Shown: positions 1 through 58,236 of the stretch, one piece after another
How positions within the stretch are numbered: the stretch's first letter is position 1
How the letters are laid out: every line of letters begins with the position of its first letter
NCBI RefSeq assembly: GCF_021462225.1
Contig: NC_061806.1
Span: forward strand, 6,382,734 to 6,446,733
Source of the DNA: Girardinichthys multiradiatus
Lineage: Eukaryota; Chordata; Actinopteri; Cyprinodontiformes; Goodeidae
Reading direction: 5' to 3'
Length of the DNA: 64,000 nucleotides
The notes under the pieces: generated by a model
Told to the model about the DNA's origin: nothing
What the model saw: the letters and a program-made list of their open reading frames with translations, nothing else
Database searches by the model: none
Program-made: the position numbers and the translations under genes

Positions 1-1504
1 AGGTCTACCTTTAATTAAGTATTGTGGACAAAAACTGCACCCTACTGTAAGTACTGTGTCAGAGACTGTATGAAGACAACCTGCAGTAAACCTATGCTGT
101 TTTAATAAGGTCTCTACCCATTAGATGTACGGGATACAAACTCTGACAACAGAAAACAATGAATGAAGGAGAAGCCCATCAAGTGTTACGCATGCACTGG
201 GTTTTGAAAATGCTCCTTCATGAGATCTGTCCTGAGAATGACATAGAAACACATGGTTACTGCTAAGTTTTGGTGGTGTTGTCACTTCCTCTGCTTTTTA
301 ATAACTTTTAATAACTAGAATAATTTACCCTGAATATTCCACGACGAGGGAGAGAACTTATTTCTCTCAAAGAATTAACTGGAAAGTATCAAATGAAATA
401 AGTTATTACCTTTTTGAGGAGAATTTTCTAACCCTAAAATAATATTTTAATCCGCTATGTTTGTTAACGTCAAGCAAGCGTGTCACATGAGCAGCGGTTA
501 ATAAGCGTTCTTCATTGCAGAAAATAGGAAAATATTTATGCAAATGTGTGTGTGTTTGTACATTATCCCCTCAGTTTCTTGATCGCTCCAGAGTCAAACT
601 GTCATGGCACACAGTCCTCTATCAGTCCAAAAAACCAGGCCCTTCCCCGGTCTGTTGGTGGGACATTCACTCCTTACTTGTCCACTTTAACTTCTCCAGG
701 AGGGAAAAATAACTTTGCTCCGGCCTGTTTCTCTTCTGCCCGCATAAGATGTGCTTTCAAGATGAATCCAGTGTATCACTCTTCTGGCTCTGGAAAGCAG
801 CATGGATCGTTGTCCATCTCAGTGGGTATGGGGCCAGACGACTTCTGAGTTTAGTTCTGGTGGAAACTCTCGCTGCCATTTGCAGCAGGCAGGCCCTCTC
901 TCTTTCAGGCCATGCTGAAGAAGCGTCTCCGGTGGAGTAGCCATGAGGAGGGCAGGTGTCCAATGTCCAGAATCAAAAATGCAGATGTTGCACTCAAATC
1001 CCGTGTGTGTGCGTATGTGTGCGAGAGAGAGGCAGAAGAAAAAGTTTAGTATAGGTTCAGATTTTGCACACAGAAATATTATCAGTCAGTCAGTTGTCCA
1101 CATGCCTGTCATTTCCTTTGAATTCTACTTTCTGTGTCTTCCACATTCTTCCCTCCAGAACATGTACTATGCTCCTTTGTAAAACAACTTTCTTTTCCCA
1201 TCTCTAATGTCCCTTTTCACTTTTACCTTCTTTTCTGACTGATTGCAATATTTAAGACAAACGAAACTTCCTGCAGGAAAGTTTTAACCCTTTAACCCCT
1301 TAATTGATGCACTCGGTGCTTTTTGGTCCATATTTTTTAACATGTAGTCAAACATTTCCCCCTGAGGAGGAGGTGTCTCCTTAGAACTCGTCAAACCATT
1401 ACACTCCGGTTAATGGGGGAATATTCCTTAAAACCTGCAGACGTCTCCACAGGAGTTCAAAGCTTTCTGGCACCCTGATAACCTTCCTTTCAGCCAAGTA
1501 GTCA
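1..1504. other. No gene recognised (downstream of sacm1l)
   Basis: Short open frames around 515-1182 show no domain, no repeat family and no splice-consistent homology that I recognise. Sequence is moderately AT-rich single-copy-looking DNA with a few pyrimidine runs. Confidence 0.5.
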
Positions 1505-3317
1505 GGAGAGCCTTATTCAATCACCTAAGGGCTCCTACTCAATTGGCCAGAAGAGCCTCCCTCAACCAGACATAGGGGGAGGACTTTGCCAGCGTCCTAC
1601 TGATCAGTTCACAGTAATTCCAGCCACAACAGGAGTTGGAACACACCCTCCGGTCACCCTTCTTATGAAGGGGGACCACCACCCCAGTCTTCCAGTCCAG
1701 AGGCACTGTCCCTGACTGCCCCGCAATGTTGAAGAGGCGTGTCAACCATGACACCCCCATAACATCCAGAGACTTGAGGTACTCAGGGCAAATCTCATCC
1801 ACCACCGAAGCCCTGCCACCGTGGAGCTTTTTAACTACCTCTGTGACTTCAGCCTGGGTGATGAAAGAGTCCAACCTCAAGTCCACAGCCTCAGCTTCCA
1901 CCAGGGAATGCATGACGGCAGGATTGAGGAGATCCTTGAAGTACTCCTTCCACTGCCTGATGATGTCCCCAGTCAAGGTCATCAGCTCCCCACCCACACT
2001 ATAAACAGTGTTGGCGAAGCACTGCGTCTCCCTCCTGAGGCGCCGGACGGTTTGCCAGAATCGTTTCAAGGCCAACCGGTAGTCCTTCTCCATGGCCTGA
2101 CTGAACTCCTCCCAGGCCCGAGTTTTTGCCTCTGCCACAGCCCAGGCAGCGGCACACTTGGCCTCACGGTACCCGTCAGCCGCCTCAGGAGTCCCACAAG
2201 CCAACCACAGCTGACAGGACTCCTTCTTCAGCTTGACAGAATCCCTTACTGCCGGTGTCCACCACTGGGTTCGGGTATTGCCGCCGCGACAGGCACCGCA
2301 GACCTTACGGCCACAGCTACAGGCGGCAGCAATAGATGCAGAGAACATGGTCCACTCGGACTCTATGTCTCAAACATCCCCCGGAATCAGATCAAAGCTC
2401 TCCCGGAGGTGGAAGTTGAATACATCCCTGGCCGAGGGCTCTGCCAGAGGTTCCCAGCAGACCATCACTATGCGCTTGGGCCTGCCAAGTCTGTCCGAAT
2501 TTCTCCTCTTCCAGCGGATCCAACTCACCACCAGGTGGTGATCAGTGGACAGCTAAGCTCCTCTCTTCACCCGAGTTTCCAAAACATGCGGCCAAAGGTC
2601 TGACGACATGACAACAAAGTCGATCATTGACCTCCTGCCGAGGGTGTCCTGGTGCCAAGTGCATTGATGAACACCATTATGCTTGAACATGGTGTTCATT
2701 ATGGACAGTCAGTGACTGGCACAGAAGTCCAACTAACGAAACGCCACTTGGATTCAGATCGGAGAGGCCATTCCTCCTGATCACGGCTCTCCAGGTGTCA
2801 CTGTCGTTTCCCACGTGGGCGTTGAATTCCCCGGGAGGGGCACTATCCAGCACCCCCAACAGGGACGCCGAGAAGTCCGGGTACTCCACACTACTACTCG
2901 GCCAATAGGGCAAAACGACTGTCAGAGACCTGTCCCCAACCCGAAGGCACAGGGATGTGACCCTCTCATCCACTGGGGTAAACCCCAACACGAGATGGCT
3001 GACCTGGGGGACAACAAGCAAACCCACCCCAGCCCGCCGCCTCTCTCCGTGGGCCACCCCAGAGTAGAAGAGAGTCCAGCCCCTCTCAAGGAGATGGGTT
3101 CCAGAGCCCATGCTGTGCATAGAGGCGAACCTGACTATTTCTAGTCAATATCTCTCGACCTCCCACACAAGCTCAGGCTCCTTCCCCCCCAGCGAGGTGA
3201 CATTCCTCATCCTTAGACACAGCCTAAGCATCTGGGGATCGGGCCGCTGAGGTCTCCACCTTCGTCTGCTGCCCAATCCTCTTTGCACTAGTCCCTCATG
3301 GTTCCCCCTGCAGGGGG
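1505..3317 (-). mobile_element. Rex3/RTE-type LINE fragment (EN to start of RT)
   Basis: Read on the minus strand, the stretch 3260-2600 gives the apurinic-type endonuclease (motif GEFNAHVGNDSDTWR near 2810-2770, where an intact copy would have DFNAHVG). The stretch 2348-1539 continues into the linker and the first RT block (motifs PLDWKTGVVVPLHKKGDRR near 1650-1700). The same protein family is encoded in the 22672-23890 copy, which helps the call. Frames are broken between 2677 and 2600 and the palm with the catalytic YxDD is absent, so the copy is dead. The right edge stops abruptly against a plus-strand piece of the same family at about 3318. Edges are estimates. Confidence 0.8.
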
Positions 3318-3770
3318 CTGACGGGTACCGTGAGGCCAAGTGTGCTGCGGCCTGGGCTGTGGCAGAGGAAAAAACTCGGGCCTTGGTAGAGTTTGGTGAG
3401 GACATGGAGAAGCGATTCTGGCAAACCGTCCAGCGCCTCAGGAGGGGTAGCAGTGCTTCGCCAACACTGTTTACACTGGGGATGGGGAGCTGCTGACCTC
3501 GACTGGGGACATTATCGGGTAGTGGAAGAAGTACTTCGAGGATCTCCTCAATCCTGCCATCACGCATTCCCTAGTGGAAGCAGAGGCTGGGGACTTGGGG
3601 TTAGACTCTTTCATCACCCAGGCTGAAGTCACCAAGATGGTTAAAAAACTAAGGCCTACACCAGGGCATTGGAGAGTCCGGCCGATAGTTCAACCTCGGC
3701 TTCAGGAGGAGCAGTGTGGTTTTTGTCCCCGCTGTGGACTTTATATCATTCATTGATGGATGGATGGATG
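3318..3770 (+). mobile_element. Rex3/RTE-type LINE fragment, 3' end with TGGA tail
   Basis: The piece opens with sequence matching, in opposite orientation, the minus-strand copy at about 2190-1810 (EAKCAAAWAVAE, then FITQAEVT). It then jumps by internal deletion to a short 3' segment ending in a TGGATGGATGGA tail at 3755-3770, typical of RTE elements. Its frame has stops and shifts. The overlap with the minus copy argues for two insertions rather than one element inverted by twin priming. Confidence 0.7.
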
Positions 3771-3870
3771 GATAGATAGATATTTCTATATCTATAGATA
3801 TACCTATATATCTCTATATATATATGCCTATATATATATCTATCTAGATATCCATATAAATATATTTACA
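3755..3870. repeat. TGGA/TAGA/TA simple repeat
   Basis: The LINE tail (TGGA units, then TAGA units) grades into interrupted TA/TATC repeats to about 3870. Open frames here are artefacts of the simple repeat. Confidence 0.85.
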
Positions 3871-4055
3871 CAAAAATTGTATAAATTAAATTTTTGGGTT
3901 ACCTTTAAGGAAAGGGCAGGGCTGATGAAAAAACCCATGACAAATCTACCCCCTCCATCCAAGCAAAAAATAGACATTAACAATAATAATGATTTGTTAT
4001 AAAAGTGTAATATTATTGACATAAAGGTAAAACAATTGGTACTGATGTAAATTTA

Positions 4056-4954
4056 CTCTGTTATGTTTTAGCATATTTTATTTGTTTCTTGTGAAAGAAA
4101 AAGACAAACAATATTTGTAAGACGTTCATCCAAAGCTGTTGATTCCAAAATGATGCATAACCAGCCATCTTATGCTAAAGATCAAGCAGCAAAAATTAAT
4201 TTTACATTTTTTTCCTCTTGGTAAAAGCTCTGAAAAGTAGGAAGAAAACAGGAAGAAAAAACATTTTTCCTAATCTAACAAAAAGTTTAAATGAAAATGA
4301 AAAACACATTATCAGCTATATGTAGATGGCAGAGTTTACACTTATGCAAATCAAGATAGCTGACAAAAATATCAAAAAAATGTCTTGAAATTAAATTTAA
4401 TAGGAAGACATTATTTACTCATTGTAGTATAGCCACATATATTCCACACACAATTTTGTAAACTTTGTTACATTCAAAACCCTGTGTGCATATATAATGT
4501 TGTTCTAAATGAAATACAACTAATTACTTTAAATATCTTCATGTTTAAGTCCCACAGCCTGGGGTTGACAATTCCGGGTTGACAACACCATATTTCAGAA
4601 AAAGGTATGTAGCATAGCAAAAACAAACAAATCTTACCCCAAAGGAAATGAACAGTACTGTATTACATGAATATTTTTTGTCACCCGACCAACCAAGATC
4701 ATCAAAACCATCTAGTGAAACCAAAATATGGAATGAACACCATAGGTACATAAATGTACAGAATTATGGACACACATCTAAAGAAGGTTGACTTTGCTGT
4801 AGACAAACATCAGAAAAACAAAAATCCAGAGAACAACACAGAGACAGCAGATTAGTTTAAATCAGATAAGATCTGTGAACGAAAGCAGTGAAGATAAGGT
4901 AAAGGAGCACCTGTTTGACAGAGGCTCCGTACACACGCACGCACAAACACACAC
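4056..4954 (-). other. sacm1l: Candidate sacm1l 3' UTR
   Basis: This lies directly after the sacm1l stop codon. The first clear AATAAA on the minus strand that I see is at 4077-4082 (TTTATT on the plus strand), which would end the transcript near 4055. The sequence is AT-rich with no repeat family recognised. The end is inferred, not seen in a transcript. Confidence 0.45.
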
Positions 4955-52297
<47,343 letters not shown>

Positions 52298-52660
52298 TTT
52301 CCTGCCGACTGGTTGACCTCAGTGACGACAGCAGAGAGAGCGGCTTCCTTGTGTGTTGCCAGTTACGTGTCTGACAAAGCGCACAATGGGGAGTGCTGAA
52401 AAGCAGCTTTCCCTTCCAGCACAGTACAACCTGGCACCCACGCAAAGTGTGAGGATGATTGGTCTTTGTAGTTCAATGCGATATAACGGTGCAAAATGCG
52501 ATGGTTCCTCCTTGGATCCTTAAATACTTTTTTTCTTTATTTATTTTGACCAATACAAAATAAATATAAAGAATGTGTAAATATATAAAATAATATACAT
52601 AAATATAAACACAATTTGTACGTTTAGCATATACAGTAGGCCTATGTTGTGATGGTGGGT
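52298..52660. other. sacm1l 5' UTR/promoter region
   Basis: Lies upstream of the start codon. Locally GC-richer with a few CpGs (52300-52460) and no TATA box close to the start. From 52520 on it is AT-rich. No divergent gene seen. Confidence 0.4.
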
Positions 52661-52663
52661 AGT

Positions 52664-53126
52664 GTTGAGGTAGGAAGACTTTACTGGCCGTCCGTTAACT
52701 CTTACATTACTCCTCACCTCTCATCGACTCTTTATATTTGGCACCCCAAAGGACAATCCTCAGTCAGAGATCAGTTGTACGTTTCCACAAGTTTATTAAA
52801 ACCAGTCTGTATTCAGACAGGGAGACATCACACTTACACGGCTACCTGGAAACCTCTGTGTTGTCTCACTGGGGGTTGCGTTACATTACATTTTATACCC
52901 CACGCTGCTATGCAGTACACATACACAATCATTCTGTCTGTGGATGTCTCCCCAGCAACAGTATCAAAGAAACAGAGATACATTTCATCATTTAATTAAA
53001 GAATTGTTTCCCACACGTCTTCAGGAATCTTCAGGGAGAGGAGTACCATGCCTCCCCAATACACTGTCAGCTTCTCACGATACAGACAAAAAACACCTGC
53101 AAGCTTTAACCTTGAATAATCTTATC
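52664..53126 (-). mobile_element. Solo-like LTR / probable 3' LTR of the minus-strand provirus
   Basis: On the minus strand it shows GGGGTATAAAATG (TATA box) near 52900, then TTTTAATAAACTTG (poly-A signal) near 52800-52788, then an R-U5-like stretch TTTGGGGTGCCAAATATAAA, ending CCTCAACA at 52664. The 5' edge is masked by the LINE scrap at 53127. It lies where the 3' LTR of the adjacent provirus should be, but I cannot pair it with a second LTR. Confidence 0.6.
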
Positions 53127-53357
53127 AAGCTTAGGTCCTTTGGTGTTTGTAGCAAGATGCTGCATATCTTCTATAAGTTTGTTGTGGAGAGTGTGATCTC
53201 TTGTGCCATCATCTGCTGGGGAAGCAGCATCAGAGCCAGGGACTTAAAAAAGCTCAACAAGCTGATAAAGAAGGCTGGCTCTGTTCTGGGGACTCCTCTG
53301 GAACCTCTGGAGATCATTGTGGAAAGATGGATTCTTCATAATATGAAGAACATTATG
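53127..53357 (+). mobile_element. L2/Rex1-type LINE internal fragment
   Basis: Matches the nested LINE at about 18023-18255 almost base for base (TTAGGTCCTTTGGTGTTTG .. GAACCTCTGGAGATCATTGT). It lacks both ends and the 3' tail, so it is not a normal insertion product. It separates the truncated env from the LTR. Confidence 0.88.
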
Positions 53358-53896
53358 TTTTGTATGACCATGAGAGAGGTGGGGGCTAGTTGTTCTGAGA
53401 GACCTTCAACAGCATCCCGGGTTAAGTTGGCCAGTCGTAGTACATTGTAATTAATATAATTAATGCGGTCTACATTCTTGTTAGGAATTGTTGGAATAAA
53501 CGGTGAAATTATGGGCATATTTTCAAAGCTGGCTGCTACTTGATTCGCTAATTTATTGTCATCTAGGACTCCTCTAGGCACTCCAATTGCATCAATATAG
53601 GTGGGAGAGTTCTGCGTGAGGTCAAAGGAGTTAGGTGCGTGCTTCCTTAACACATGTCTGCGCCTCCGAGCTGTTAGGGTAGAGGGTAGATGAGTGTTAT
53701 TAGTTCTTTTTATGACTTCACCAATTAACATCAGAGGTGCCTGTAATCTGACCATAGCACACATTCCCCAGGTTTCCTGAGGGATCCTAATCAAAAGTCT
53801 CCTGTCACCACAATAATAGTATAAACCAGCTCTGGCCCACCTTCCAATGTTTGCAGCAGGTTCAGTTCTGTTACACCAATCCTGTGGGATTTCATC
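53358..53896 (-). pseudogene. env: env, distal part (SU end and TM start), truncated
   Basis: Contains a polybasic stretch ARRRRHVLRKHAP near 53670, plausibly at or near the surface/transmembrane junction. Then an ectodomain stretch with NKNVDRINYINYNVLRLANL near 53490-53430. It stops before any membrane anchor at the LINE-fragment junction (53357/53358). The upstream part lies on the other side of the Tc1. It cannot encode an anchored envelope. Confidence 0.8.
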
Positions 53897-53898
53897 TA

Positions 53899-55167
53899 CA
53901 GGGGTTGGACAATGAAACTGAAACACCTGTCATTTTAGTGTGGGAGGTTTCATGGCTAAATTGGACCAGCCTGGTAGCCAGTCTTCATTGATTGCACATT
54001 GCACCAGTAAGAGCAGAGTGTGAAGGTTCAATTAGCAGGATAAGAGCACAGTTTTGCTCAAAATATTGAAATGCACACAACATTATGGGTGACATACCAG
54101 AGTTCAAAAGAGGACAAATTGTTGATGCACGTCTTGCTGGCGCATCTGTGACCAAGACAGCAAGTCTTTGTGATGTATCAAGAGCCACAGTATCCAGGGT
54201 AATGTCAGCATTACCACCAAAAAGGACGAACCACATCCAACAGGATTAACTGTGGACGCAAGAGGAAGCTGTCTGAAAGGGATGTTCGGGTGCTAACCCG
54301 GATTGTATCCAAAAAACATAAAACCACAGCCGCCCAAATCACGGCAGAATTAAATGTGCACCTCAACTCTCCTGTTTCCACCAGAACTATCCGTCGGCAG
54401 CTCCACAGGGTCAATATACACGGCCGGGCTGCTATAGCAAAACCTTTGGTCACTCATGCCAATGCCAAACGTTGGTTTCAATGGTGCAAGGAGCGCAAAT
54501 CTTGGGCTGTGGACAATGTGAAACATGTATTGTTCTCTGATGAGTCCACCTTTACTGTTTTCCCCACATCCGGTAGAGTTACGGTGTGGAGAAGCCCCAA
54601 AGAAGCGGACCACCCAGACTGTTGCATGCCCAGAGTGAAGCATGGGGGTGGATCAGTGATGGTTTGGGCTGCCATATCATGACATTCCCTTGGCCCAATA
54701 CTTGTGCTAGATGGGCGCGTCACTGCCAAGGACTACCGAACCATTCTTGAGGACCATGTGCATCCAATGGTTCAAACATTGTATCCTGAAGGCAGTGCCA
54801 TGTATCAAGATGACAATGCACCAATACACAGCAATACTGGTGAAAGATTGGTTTGATGAACATGAAAGTGAAGTTGAACATCTCCCATGGCCTGCACAGT
54901 CACCAGATCTAAATATTATTGAGCCACTTTGGGGTGTTTTGGAGTAGCGTGTCAGGAAACGTTTTCCTCCACCAGTATCACGTAGTGACCTGGCCACTAT
55001 CCTGCAAGAAGAATGGCTTAAAATCCGGCTGACCACTGTGCAGGACTTGTATATGTCATTCCCAAGACGAATTGACACTGTATTGGCCATAAAAGGAGGC
55101 CCTACACCATACTAATAAATTATTGTGGTCTAAAACCAGGTGTTTCAGTTTCATTGTCCAACCCCTG
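53899..55167 (+). mobile_element. Complete Tc1-like transposon, family B, inserted in env
   Basis: Termini CAGGGGTTGGACAATGAAAC at 53899 and the inverted complement (GTTTCATTGTCCAACCCCTG) ending at 55167, each flanked by TA (53897-53898, 55168-55169). 1269 bp. It interrupts the minus-strand env. Confidence 0.97.
54085..55116 (+). pseudogene. Tc1-like transposase, family B (stops and frameshift)
   Basis: Begins MGDIPEFKRGQIVDARLAGA at 54085, with HTH TKTASLCDVSRATVSRV. The frame is lost near 54210-54290 and resumes VLTRIVSKK. FSDESTFTVFP (first D) lies near 54535, a TGA is at 54680, then an out-of-frame stretch. YQDDNAP (second D) is near 54805, NIIEPLWGVLE with TAG right after it is near 54910-54945, and it ends GGPTPY near 55113. 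Confidence 0.92.
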
Positions 55168-55169
55168 TA

Positions 55170-56145
55170 GAAGCACAATAGCATTTGGAGAGGTAAAATT
55201 GAAACATGTGTAGCTTCCATTGCCTTTATAAAGAGTAAATGGTCCAACAAGAGTTTTAATGTTAATGGGCGGAAAAATATTAGCCAGTGTGGTACAGTTA
55301 GTGGGTGTAGCTGCCTTGATTAGATTTAGCATACAGTTATAGCCCCAAGTATCAGAGGGGTACAGAGGAGCAGGTTCAGTATAAAGGGAGGGTCTCGCAG
55401 CTGCACAAGCTACACAGTTAGACATATGATTTTCTTGCGCAGTCTCAGCCATCCATTCTAGCCATAGGTTAGCTTCAGTAAATCCTGTTTCCAATGTTAT
55501 AAGGTCCTTCACAGTATATACATCTACATAATGGACAAGAGACGGCCCAGGACTGGGAGTAGGTGATGCTAGTTGTACCTTAATAATGCCTTTAGGGTCT
55601 TTTCCTGATTTGTCGACACCTATGACAAAATAATCCCCATTACTTGTCTTAAGAGATCGTGGGGTGAGTTGGACATATGTCAGATATCGAGTGGTGAATA
55701 TGAGGGGATTCGCAGGTCCACCAGGTGTTGGTGTGGCTCTAATCAAGGATATATTCTTTTGTAGCTGTCTTAAGTTGTTCATGCGGTCATAATGATGAGT
55801 GTAACTGCCTGGTCCAGTGTTCCACAATACCTGATCCCAACTTCCACACGGATTCCGAGACAATTCACTGGGGTGGCCTCTCAACACACACATATAGATG
55901 TCATAACCACGCCAACCCACCTGGTTGGTTCCACAATTAGTAATGTTACATAAGTCAAGTTGTGCTACCGTGATTCCTTTAGTATTAGCATGAATGGTCA
56001 ATTTGGCGCCATAAGGGTCACACTGGCTGCGCATAACTATAGAAGGGGGCTGTTTAGTTTTGGTGCTCCCACCGGTGCCCTCCATTTTGGTTATTAGTGC
56101 GGCCGCTAGTACTGTAATTAAGCATGCCTGGAACCGACAATGCAA
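55170..56145 (-). pseudogene. env: env, proximal part (signal peptide and SU)
   Basis: Starts near 56145 with a hydrophobic leader (FQACLITVLAAALIT), followed by a cysteine-rich surface domain: CDPYGAKLTIHANTKG, LDLCNITNCGTN, NMSNCVACAAARPS-like text near 55430, and NPCGSWDQVLW. Potential N-glycosylation sites (N-I-T, N-C-T, N-G-S) are visible. The frame is open up to the Tc1 insertion site. Start codon choice is uncertain. Env mediates receptor binding; here it is cut in two. Confidence 0.82.
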
Positions 56146-56564
56146 TGGAACTCACTGAAACTTAATCATCCTGTGAACTTTAATGAATCTTTTCAGAGAG
56201 AAGATAAAAAGGATGTCTTCTCAGTCCTATTAATTAACTGTGTTTCTTAATTAAAAACAAACAATTACTGGGTTCACTACAATCCTTATGGCCCCTGAAC
56301 AGTAAGCACAACAATAGATGAATATAATAAAAGAGTAAAAATGCAATAGCATATAAAATATAACTTTTGTTAAGTAAAAACCGTAAATTGAAAATGTTAT
56401 TTTTATTTATTTATTTGTTTTCTCTCGTACTTTCGTCCTCTGGGTGGCGCAGTCTAGTTGTTCGTTGGTCCCTTATACAGGTGACATCTTGTGTGCTGGT
56501 GTCTGTAGGTCTTCTTTCTTCAACAACTAAGGTAGACTGCCTAGTTGTCTGACAGCTCAGGGGA
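56146..56564. other. Provirus spacer between integrase and env, AT-rich
   Basis: No recognisable retroviral frame here; a minus-strand splice acceptor for env is conceivable but not resolved. Confidence 0.35.
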
Positions 56565-57500
56565 TTATTCTGCCCCTTGTGATGAAGCTGTGTTTCCTCC
56601 GATCTCCTCCAGGGGTCTCCCTGGTTCCGGTGCCTCGGCGCACTGGCTCCAATGAAACCACGTGTTTCCTTTGTCCTTCAGCCTCACTGCGTGGGATGTC
56701 CTCTCGGTCACCTGGTATGGTCCTGTGAACTTTGGCTCCAACCACATGACTCTCGACCACACCCACTCGACCTGGGGTGTTGTTGGCTCTCCTGTAGATC
56801 TCTCAGATCCCAGAACCTTGTTGTAGGTTTCCACCACCATCTGTAGCTGAGAAAAATAGACTTTGTGTGACAAATTCTGGATATCACCTGTAGATGTCAG
56901 AACTGCTCCTCGTGGTCCCGGAAAACTCCTTCCGGTTTCCAGCTCGTATGGAGTGTATCCTGTGGTTGAGTTCACTGAACACCTGATTGACATCAAAGCA
57001 AGAGGTAATGCATCAACCCATGATAATTTAGTCTGTGCACAGATTTTAGCAGATTTGTTTTTCAGGTTTTGATTAATTCTTTCAACTTTTCCTTGGGACT
57101 GAGGGTGATACACCTTGCGAAACCTGTGTTTCAGCCCCAAACTGGACTCCACCTGTTGCAGCTCCTGGTTCTTAAAATGGGTTCCATTGTCAGCCCTTAT
57201 CTTTTCAGGAAACCCGTGTCTGGGAATGTAATGGTTAATGAGACATTTAACCACAGTTTTACTATCTTCCTTTTTTGCTGGCCATGCTTCTGGCCATCCT
57301 GTGAAAGCATCCACACACACAAGCAGATATCTGAAACCTCTTACTGACTGCACCATGTCTGTATAGTCAATAATTATTTCCTTTCCTGGCCTTGTGATTA
57401 AAGGAAATTTTCCCTGCAACGGTGTCAAAGTTTTCTTTGGGTTGAATTACCCACACACTGTACAGCATTTCACAAAGTGTTTCACCATGTCTGTCATGAA
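56565..57500 (-). pseudogene. pol: Integrase (pol), frameshifted at its start
   Basis: The core catalytic domain reads IIIDYTDMVQ, CVDAFTGWPEAWPAKKE (first D near 57365), then IRADNGTHFKNQELQQVE (second D near 57200) and SQGKVERINQNLK (E near 57080). The C-terminal domain has WVDALPLALMSIRCSVNSTT and HAVRLKDKGNTWFHWSQCAE. The N-terminal zinc domain is in another frame around 57430-57560. D, D and E are all visible, but the frame break upstream prevents a fused pol product. Confidence 0.88.
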
Positions 57501-58236
57501 AGGATGCCACCACTCCTTCAGATTTTCCAGCAATGTGTCCTACTCCATGTGCCTCAGAAAAAAGTTCCTGTTGAAGTCCAGGAGGGAACACCACCCTACC
57601 ATCTGGTCCTCTCCAACATCCTGACTGCTGTGTAGCTCTTCTCATCCTCCACATGTTCTTCTCCTCAGGGGCTGCTCTGCTTTGCAGCTCCACTACTCTC
57701 TCTAAGATCAACTGTTCTCTCACTTCCTCCTCTTCAGCCACCATCATCATCTGAGCAATATAACCTGCTATTATCTTGGCAGAATAGTCAGCAGCCCGAT
57801 TCCCTCTTGCTACGTCTGAATCACTGCTGTCATGTCCTTTACATTTGATCACTGCTACTTTTGCTGGTAACAACAAGGCTTCTGCTAGCTCTTTCATTTC
57901 TGCTTCATGTTTTATAGGTTTTCCTCCCGCTGTCAAAAATCCTCCTCTCAACCACTGACAGAGTTCCAGATGAACGGCTCCTGCTGAGTAAGCTGAGTCT
58001 GTGTACACATTCACTTCCTGCCCCTCTGTCAATCTGAGTGCTGCTATTACTGCCATAACTTCTGCTCTCTGTGCTGATTGGTGTCCTTCCAACCTTCTTG
58101 CTTCCACTGTTATCAGTCCTGATTCTGTCTGTTCTACCACAGCATAAGCAGCCTTCAGTCCTTCTGCATCATGCCTGAAACAACAACCATCTGTGATCAG
58201 CTGTCTCACCTGTGGTCCCTCAAGGGGACTGGCTTC
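57501..58236 (-). pseudogene. pol: RNase H and integrase zinc region (pol)
   Basis: RNase H text: EVNVYTDSAYSAGAVHLELC (catalytic D near 58000), KHEAEMKELAEALL (E region) and IKCKGHDSSDSDVARGNRAA (HD..D near 57830-57790). It runs on into SEAHGVGHIAGKSEG (first histidines of the integrase zinc domain) near 57560. One frame from 58209 to 57367. Confidence 0.87.

Noticed and set aside
515..1182. Overlapping short open frames near the left edge
   Set aside because: No conserved motif, no splice-compatible neighbours, several overlapping frames on both strands; chance frames.
1726..2603. Plus-strand 260-codon frame opposite the Rex3 RT
   Set aside because: Antisense shadow of the minus-strand LINE protein.
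3318..3770. Considered as the 3' half of one twin-primed Rex3 with the adjacent minus piece
   Set aside because: The two pieces overlap by hundreds of bases in element coordinates, which twin priming does not normally produce.
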